Assembly: GCA_024644505.1 (NCBI GenBank)
Contig: JAHEHQ010000058.1
Coordinates: forward strand, 1 to 10,984
DNA from: Gammaproteobacteria bacterium
Lineage (GTDB): Bacteria > Pseudomonadota > Gammaproteobacteria > Chromatiales > Chromatiaceae
Length of the DNA: 10,984 nucleotides
Direction of reading: 5' to 3'
Each line of letters opens with the position of its first letter. The stretch's first letter is position 1. The notes beneath the pieces were generated by a model. The model saw nothing but the letters and a program-made list of their open reading frames with translations, had not been told where the DNA came from and made no database searches. Positions 6,510 through 10,984 of the stretch are shown here, piece by piece. A program made the translations under genes and the position numbers.

Positions 6510-7322
6510 TCAGAAAAGTGAAGATGACAATTCTTCCACCGCCACCAACATCTCGCGGTCGTCGGTCAGGGCCTGTGCTATGGCGTCCCGGCAGGCGGAG
6601 ACCGGATTGACGCCTGTCGCGATCAGCTTGGCGGCATGCACCAGCAGACGCGTGCTGGCCCCCTCCTCCAGTCCGCTGCCCTTGAGATTCCGGGTCATGG
6701 CGGCAAACTGCACCAACCGGTTTGCCGTTTCCTGGTCGACACCGGATTCCCGGGCGACGATGGCACTTTCCAGCTGGGGTGATGGGTAATCAAACTCCAG
6801 CGCGATAAAACGCTGGCGTGTGCTCTGCTTGAGGTCCTTGAGTACGCTCTGGTAGCCCGGGTTGTAGGATATGGCCAGGCAGAATTCCGGACCTGCCTGC
6901 ACCAGGGAGCCGAGTTTTTCTATGGGCAGCACCCTTCGGTTGTCGGCGAGCGGATGAATCACCACCATGGTGTCCTTGCGTGCCTCAACGATCTCATCCA
7001 GATAGCAGATGCCGCCGGAACGCACCGCCTGGGTCAGGGGACCGTCGATCCAGGTGGTCTCCCCCCCCTTGACCAGGTATCGGCCCACCAGATCCGATGC
7101 GGTCAGGTCGTCGTGGCAGGATACGGTGATGAGCGGCCGGTTCAGGCGCCACGCCATGTATTCCATGAAGCGGGTCTTGCCGCAGCCCGTGGGGCCCTTC
7201 AAAAGGACCGGCAGCGCATTCCGGTATGCTGCCTCGAAAATCTCTATCTCGTCTCCGGTGGACTGATAGAAGGGCTCGTCACGGACCCGGTACTGATCGG
7301 TCTTTATGGTCTCGGATTGCAC
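6510..7322 (-). CDS. MoxR-type AAA+ ATPase, CbbQ/NirQ/NorQ family
   Basis: This cytoplasmic ATPase forms a hexameric ring in its family. With CbbO it removes inhibitory sugar phosphates from RuBisCO; NorQ/NirQ acts with NorD in activating nitric oxide reductase. Walker A is GPTGCGKT (43-50), Walker B is ICYLDE (D109-E110), sensor 1 is N154 in SYNPGYQ, and arginine-finger candidates are R169/R171 (STRQRF). The conserved TASDLVGRYL (74-83) is also present. The 270-residue length and N-terminal QYRVRDEPFYQSTGDE resemble CbbQ, but NirQ is nearly the same along the AAA+ core. The start used is GTG (7322-7320), with no strong Shine-Dalgarno. It begins 21 nt after purA, so it probably shares a transcript with it, and it precedes its VWA partner. 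No RuBisCO or nor genes are in the window. Confidence 0.9.
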   Translation of the reverse strand: MQSETIKTDQYRVRDEPFYQSTGDEIEIFEAAYRNALPVLLKGPTGCGKTRFMEYMAWRLNRPLITVSCHDDLTASDLVGRYLVKGGETTWIDGPLTQAVRSGGICYLDEIVEARKDTMVVIHPLADNRRVLPIEKLGSLVQAGPEFCLAISYNPGYQSVLKDLKQSTRQRFIALEFDYPSPQLESAIVARESGVDQETANRLVQFAAMTRNLKGSGLEEGASTRLLVHAAKLIATGVNPVSACRDAIAQALTDDREMLVAVEELSSSLF

Positions 7323-7343
7323 TGAGATACCCGGCCAAACTGC

Positions 7344-8639
7344 TCAAACGTCGAAGGGGTGCCGCAGAACGATGGTCTCTTTGCGATCAGGACCCGTGGA
7401 TACCACATCCACCGGGACATTGCACAGCTCTTCTATCCTGCGCAGATAGTTGCGGGCATTCGCGGGCAGCTCGTCCAGGGTCCGTGCGCCGGCGGTGGAT
7501 TCCGTCCAACCCGGCAGTTCCAGAAAGACCGGCTCGCATTTTTCGAGTTTGTCGGCCCCCGCCGGCGGCACATCAATCTCCGCGCCATCGAAATTGTAGG
7601 AGACGCATATCTTCAGGGTATCCAGGCCATCCAGTACATCCAGCTTGGTGATGCACATACCCGTGACACTGTTGATCTCCAGGGAACGCCTCAAGGCCAC
7701 GCTGTCCAGCCAGCCGCAGCGTCTCTTCCGGCCCGTCGTGGCGCCGAACTCATGCCCCTTCTCTCCGAGATGCTGGCCAACCTCATCGAACAACTCCGTG
7801 GGAAAAGGGCCCGCACCAACCCGGGTCGTGTAGGCCTTGACGATACCCAGCACATAGTCGATGTCCCGGGGCCCCACGCCGCTGCCGCTGCAGGCACCGC
7901 CCGAAGTGGTGTTGGATGAAGTCACGTAGGGATAGGTGCCATGATCTATATCCAGCAGCGCACCCTGGGCTCCCTCGAACATAATGTTCTTTCCGGCCCG
8001 CCGCATTTCATGAAGGGTACCCGTAACGTCCCCAGCCAGCGGCCTGAGACGTTCCGCCTGAGCAAGGGCTTGATCCAGCACCGGCCCATACTCCACCGGA
8101 TAGGCCTTGAAATAATGCTCCAGGGTGAAATTGTGGTAGTCCATCACCTCACGCAGCCGTTCCGTGAAATGTGCGGTGTCCAGCAGCTCCCCAAAGCGGA
8201 TACCTCGGCGGGAGACCTTGTCCTCATAGGCGGGCCCGATACCCCTTCCCGTGGTACCGATCGCCTTGTTACCCCGTGCCCTTTCCCGGGCCTGATCCAG
8301 GGCGATGTGGTAAGGCAGGATAAGCGGGCAGGATTCACTGATGCCCAGCCGCGAGATGGCGGGCACATTCCCTTGCTCCAGCATATCGAGCTCTTCCAAC
8401 AGGGCTTCCGGCGAAAGCACTACGCCGTTGCCTATCAGGCATTGGACGCCATCCCTAAGCACGCCGGAGGGGATGAGATGCAGGATCGTCTGCTTGCCCT
8501 CGATGACCAGTGTGTGGCCTGCGTTGTGCCCCCCCTGGAACCTCACCACCGCCTGTGCCCGGTCGGTCAACAGATCGACAACCTTACCTTTGCCCTCATC
8601 GCCCCACTGGGTACCGATGATTACGACACTTTTCCCCAT
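7344..8639 (-). CDS. purA: Adenylosuccinate synthetase
   Basis: This cytoplasmic enzyme condenses IMP with aspartate using GTP to form adenylosuccinate, the first committed step from IMP to AMP. The N-terminus MGKSVVIIGTQWGDEGKGK holds the GTP-binding loop and catalytic D14. QGGHNAGHT (35-43) supplies the catalytic H42. Further conserved blocks are GTTGRGIGPAYEDK, the IMP-binding SSNTTSGGACSGSGVGP and TTGRKRRCGWLD. Length 431 is normal (E. coli 432). Start is ATG. The gene lies 86 nt after hisZ, the usual hflC-hisZ-purA neighbourhood of gamma- and betaproteobacteria. Only 21 nt separate its stop from the CbbQ/NorQ start, which is not part of the usual arrangement. Confidence 0.99.
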   Translation of the reverse strand: MGKSVVIIGTQWGDEGKGKVVDLLTDRAQAVVRFQGGHNAGHTLVIEGKQTILHLIPSGVLRDGVQCLIGNGVVLSPEALLEELDMLEQGNVPAISRLGISESCPLILPYHIALDQARERARGNKAIGTTGRGIGPAYEDKVSRRGIRFGELLDTAHFTERLREVMDYHNFTLEHYFKAYPVEYGPVLDQALAQAERLRPLAGDVTGTLHEMRRAGKNIMFEGAQGALLDIDHGTYPYVTSSNTTSGGACSGSGVGPRDIDYVLGIVKAYTTRVGAGPFPTELFDEVGQHLGEKGHEFGATTGRKRRCGWLDSVALRRSLEINSVTGMCITKLDVLDGLDTLKICVSYNFDGAEIDVPPAGADKLEKCEPVFLELPGWTESTAGARTLDELPANARNYLRRIEELCNVPVDVVSTGPDRKETIVLRHPFDV

Positions 8640-8708
8640 TTTCTTATGCTCTCTGTTTGATACTGCTTAGATCATTCGCTTCCACGAAAAGACCGGAAAG
8701 TCCCCGAC

Positions 8709-8725
8709 CCGTTTTCGGAAAACGG
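8709..8725. repeat. Perfect 7-bp inverted repeat directly after hisZ
   Basis: On the minus strand CCGTTTT-CCG-AAAACGG begins on the base after the hisZ stop codon. It forms a compact hairpin, but the following sequence is GTCGGGG rather than a U-run, so it is not a standard terminator. It may trim or protect the hisZ mRNA 3' end, or bind a protein ahead of purA. The rest of the 8640-8725 gap shows no clear promoter. Confidence 0.4.
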
Positions 8726-9922
8726 TTATATGATTTCATCTTGTGCAACCGGCGCGACCACCCAGGATCCACCCTGTTTGACAAGCACCTGTCCACAGCC
8801 CATCTCCAGGGCACCGCCCGCCTGGCCGGGCAGTTCCTGTACCACCCTGCGACCCTGTCCCCGCAAATCCGCAATCTTCTGATTCAGCCGGGGCTCCCCG
8901 GTACAGGGGGCGAAAATCACACTATCGTCAGTTCCGGGAACGCCTCCCCCCAGCCTCAACAACACTTTGAGATCGGCGCTGAATCCGCAGGCGGGTCTGG
9001 CCCTACCGAAAAGCCTGCCGATATCGTCATAGCGTCCACCCCGCGCCACCTCCTGTCCCAATTGGGGCACGAAGGCCGCGAAGGTGACACCGGTATGGTA
9101 ATGGTAACCACGCAGTTCGGCCAGATCGCAGTGGACGGGCACCCCGGGATAGGACTCGCACAGACGATCGGCCAGCAAAGACAGCTCCCGCAGGGATTCC
9201 TGAACCGCCCCATCCGCCCCTGAAAGCTTTGATGCGGCCCTCTCCAGGGCATCGTCGCCACTGAGTTCCGCGAGGGACACCAGCATGCGGCCGTGCCCAT
9301 CCTCCAGATCAAAGCTTTTCACCAGGGATTGCAGTTCCGGAACCGCCTTGCGCTGCAGCGCATCGAACAGCGCCAGCTCCCGGTGTTCATCCAGTCCCGC
9401 TTGTCTCGTGAGACCCCGAAATATCCCAACATGCCCCAGGTCCAGGTGTACGCCCCTGATGCCGACGCTTTCCAGAGATGCCAGCATCAATCCGAGAATC
9501 TCAATATCGGCCTCCACACCGGAATACCCATAGAGCTCAGCACCGACCTGCAGGGGCGACCGGGACCCTGAAAGACCCTCAAGGCGGCTGTTGAGCACCG
9601 TGCCCAGATAACAAAGCCTGGTTGGGCAGTCGCGTCTCAGCTGGTGGGCGTCTATACGGGCTGCCTGGGGTGTAATATCCGCGCGTATCCCCATAGTCCG
9701 ACCGGTAATCTGGTCGGTCAGTTTGAATGTCTGCAGATCGAGATCCCCACCCGTTCCGGTGAGCAGGGATTCCAGATACTCGATGATCGGTGTGAAAACC
9801 AGTTCATATCCCCAGGTGCCGTAGAGGTCCAGCAGTTTCCTTCGCAGCTGCTCCAGGCCCTGCGCCTGGGGCGGCAGGGTCTCGTCTATTCCCTCGGGCA
9901 ATAACCAGTGCTTGTCTTTCAT
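8726..9922 (-). CDS. hisZ: ATP phosphoribosyltransferase regulatory subunit
   Basis: HisZ is a catalytically inactive relative of histidyl-tRNA synthetase. It assembles with the short form of HisG to give active, histidine-inhibited ATP phosphoribosyltransferase, the first enzyme of histidine synthesis. The class II synthetase-like core is clear: LLPEGIDETLP at the N-terminus, GIRADITPQAAR (78-89), QVGAELYG (125-132), GYHYHTGVTFAAF (272-284) and RGGRYDDIGRLFGR with ACGFSADL (294-318). At 398 residues it lacks the full anticodon-binding domain of HisRS (about 424 residues), as expected for HisZ. It starts 5 nt after the DUF2065 stop, so translation of the two is likely linked. Its presence implies a short-form hisG elsewhere in the genome. 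Confidence 0.96.
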   Translation of the reverse strand: MKDKHWLLPEGIDETLPPQAQGLEQLRRKLLDLYGTWGYELVFTPIIEYLESLLTGTGGDLDLQTFKLTDQITGRTMGIRADITPQAARIDAHQLRRDCPTRLCYLGTVLNSRLEGLSGSRSPLQVGAELYGYSGVEADIEILGLMLASLESVGIRGVHLDLGHVGIFRGLTRQAGLDEHRELALFDALQRKAVPELQSLVKSFDLEDGHGRMLVSLAELSGDDALERAASKLSGADGAVQESLRELSLLADRLCESYPGVPVHCDLAELRGYHYHTGVTFAAFVPQLGQEVARGGRYDDIGRLFGRARPACGFSADLKVLLRLGGGVPGTDDSVIFAPCTGEPRLNQKIADLRGQGRRVVQELPGQAGGALEMGCGQVLVKQGGSWVVAPVAQDEII

Positions 9923-9927
9923 AACGA

Positions 9928-10113
9928 CTAATTCACCAGATACAGCGTGATAACACCCAGTACCATGGCGATCAACCCGCCCATTCTCAGTGAACGGTCG
10001 TCCATTTCAGCCGCTGTCAGCAGCATCCTGCGCATCAGTCGGGGACTCAGAAACGGGATAATCCCCTCTATGACCATCACAAGCGCCAGAGCTATCAGCA
10101 GTTCATGCCACAT
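9928..10113 (-). CDS. DUF2065 family small membrane protein (YjeT-like)
   Basis: A 61-residue protein with two hydrophobic helices (about 4-22 and 43-59) joined by a charged segment with FLSPRLMRRM. This matches the DUF2065/YjeT family, which is found next to hflC, hisZ or purA in many proteobacteria. Its function is not known. I chose the start at 10113-10111 (MWHELL) because family members begin just before the first helix. GGACGG 4 nt upstream could serve as ribosome-binding site. The frame stays open 27 codons further up to an ATG at 10194, which would add MMPPHMRRAISSMAPGGKPP and more, including codons inside two hairpins. That longer form is less likely. Confidence 0.85.
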   Translation of the reverse strand: MWHELLIALALVMVIEGIIPFLSPRLMRRMLLTAAEMDDRSLRMGGLIAMVLGVITLYLVN

Positions 10114-10125
10114 CTTGCCGTCCAG

Positions 10126-10153
10126 AAAAAAGCCGGGCGGTTTCCCACCCGGC
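10126..10153 (-). terminator. Intrinsic terminator with GAAA tetraloop after hflC
   Basis: The minus strand has GCCGGGTGG (10145-10153), the loop GAAA, and CCGCCCGGC (10132-10140), then TTTTTT (10126-10131). The stem is 9 bp with a single G-U pair, and GAAA is a stable GNRA tetraloop. It lies 54 nt after the hflC stop and ends only 12 nt before the DUF2065 start codon. It therefore sits inside the leader of the next gene. Confidence 0.85.
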
Positions 10154-10170
10154 GCCATGGAGCTGATTGC

Positions 10171-10188
10171 CCTCCGCATGTGCGGAGG
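10171..10188. repeat. Perfect 8-bp inverted repeat between hflC and DUF2065
   Basis: The arms are cctccgca (10171-10178) and tgcggagg (10181-10188); a realistic RNA hairpin has 7 bp with an ACAT loop. It lies 17 nt upstream (5') of the intrinsic terminator in the transcript and has no U-run of its own. Together they form two tandem hairpins in the 94-nt gap. Confidence 0.6.
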
Positions 10189-10207
10189 CATCACAAATGG
10201 ATTTCCC

Positions 10208-10984
10208 TCAGGGTTTTCCCGCCTGATTCTTGAAGTACCGGAAGAATTCCGAATCAGGCCCGATGACCATCATGTTGCCTTCCATGTTGAAGACGTCACG
10301 ATACGCATTCAGGCTGCGGTAGAAAGAGTAGAACTCCCGGTTCTGGTTGTAGGCCTGGGCGTAGATCTCTGCCGCGCGGCCGTCCCCCTCACCGCGCAGC
10401 GTCTCGGCCTCGCGAAAACCGTCGGCAAGGATAACCGTCTGCTGACGATCCGCGTCGGCTTGAATGCGCTCGGCGGCCTCCGCACCCTGTGCTCGCAGGT
10501 CACGGGCCACGCGCTCTCGCTCGGCCCGCATGCGGGCGTAGACCGACTCACTCACCTCAGGCGGCAGATCGATCTGCTTGACCCGCACATCGATGATCTC
10601 CACACCCAGTTCGTTAGCCTGTTCGTCGGACGCCTTGGTCAGCAGTTGCATAATCTCCGCTCGCTCGCCGGATACCACCTCCTGGACGGTGCGCTTGCCG
10701 AACTCGTCGCGCAGGCTGGTATTTATCCGCTCCGAAAGCAGCCGTCCCGTCTTGGCAGCATCACCGCCCGTGGACCTAAAGTACTGAGCCACATTGGCAA
10801 TACGCCACTTGGCAAAGGAATCCACGATCACATCTTTCTTCTCGATGGTGAGAAATCGGTCCGGTCTGGCGTCCAGGGTCTGGATGCGGCGGTCAAACTT
10901 TTTGACCTCCTGGATAAAAGGTATTCTCCAATGCAGGCCGGGTTCGTAGTCGGCATCCACGATCCTGCCGAGCTGCAGCTTCAA
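10208..10984 (-). CDS. hflC: HflC, SPFH-domain membrane protease modulator (5' end cut by window)
   Basis: HflC pairs with HflK in a large periplasm-facing cage around the inner-membrane protease FtsH and modulates its activity. Here 258 residues remain. YEPGLHWRIPFIQEVKKFDRRIQTLD and RFLTIEKKDVIVDSFAKWRI are the SPFH/band 7 core, followed by VEIIDVRVKQIDLPPEVSESVYARMRAERERVARDLRAQG and a long charged helix. The ending EFFRYFKNQAGKP matches the family terminus (E. coli DSDFFRYMKT). The frame is open to the edge at 10984. The first visible codon is TTG, but by comparison with E. coli about 35 N-terminal residues, including the membrane anchor, lie outside, so it is not the start. It lacks the large insertion found in the middle of E. 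coli HflC. hflK is expected immediately beyond the edge. Confidence 0.97.
   Translation of the reverse strand: MKLQLGRIVDADYEPGLHWRIPFIQEVKKFDRRIQTLDARPDRFLTIEKKDVIVDSFAKWRIANVAQYFRSTGGDAAKTGRLLSERINTSLRDEFGKRTVQEVVSGERAEIMQLLTKASDEQANELGVEIIDVRVKQIDLPPEVSESVYARMRAERERVARDLRAQGAEAAERIQADADRQQTVILADGFREAETLRGEGDGRAAEIYAQAYNQNREFYSFYRSLNAYRDVFNMEGNMMVIGPDSEFFRYFKNQAGKP

Noticed and set aside
7941..8660. Plus-strand ORF of 239 codons
   Set aside because: Antisense of purA; no family features, and purA is unmistakable.
10114..10194. N-terminal 27-codon extension of the DUF2065 protein
   Set aside because: Family proteins begin at the first membrane helix, and the extension is encoded by hairpin and terminator DNA, rich in G and P. 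I keep it only as part of the attenuation hypothesis.
1..10984. CRISPR array, prophage or toxin-antitoxin module
   Set aside because: No regularly spaced direct repeats, phage structural genes or small paired toxin-like ORFs are visible; nearly all DNA is explained by conserved genes on one strand.

Overview
The window comes from a gammaproteobacterium of moderate GC content. Three things point there. The block uvrY/gacA - uvrC - pgsA - tRNA-Gly has the same order as in Escherichia coli. The block hflC - DUF2065 - hisZ - purA is typical of gamma- and betaproteobacteria. A CbbQ/NirQ/NorQ-CbbO/NorD pair suggests an autotroph with RuBisCO (for example a sulfur oxidiser) or a denitrifier. Species cannot be read from the sequence alone. 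Every convincing gene is on the minus strand, so transcription runs from right to left.

Right to left: hflC (5' part cut by the window edge) ends at 10208. It is followed by two hairpins, one a textbook intrinsic terminator, in front of a small membrane protein (DUF2065). hisZ and purA follow. Only 21 nt after purA comes a MoxR-type AAA+ ATPase (CbbQ/NorQ family), then its von Willebrand A partner (CbbO/NorD family). The two are separated by 72 nt holding an unusual start-stop arrangement. A 100-nt gap with a possible terminator and promoter separates this from the second block: a GacA/UvrY response regulator, a family-5-like uracil-DNA glycosylase that begins on the base after the regulator's stop codon, uvrC, and pgsA. 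A hairpin closes that block. tRNA-Gly(GCC) then has its own strong sigma70-type promoter. The left 260 nt hold an 8-bp inverted repeat and the start of an unidentified ORF running off the edge.

Functionally, the left block links a stress and lifestyle regulator with two DNA repair enzymes (uracil excision and nucleotide excision), phosphatidylglycerol synthesis and a tRNA. The right block joins protein quality control (HflC modulates FtsH), histidine biosynthesis control, purine synthesis and an ATPase/VWA remodelling pair. That pair's client (RuBisCO or nitric oxide reductase) is not in the window. The most interesting points are this orphan Q-O/D pair behind purA, the UDG inserted into uvrY-uvrC with zero spacing, a strong Shine-Dalgarno followed by ATG-TGA in frame with the VWA gene, and a GAAA-tetraloop terminator only 12 nt before the DUF2065 start codon.
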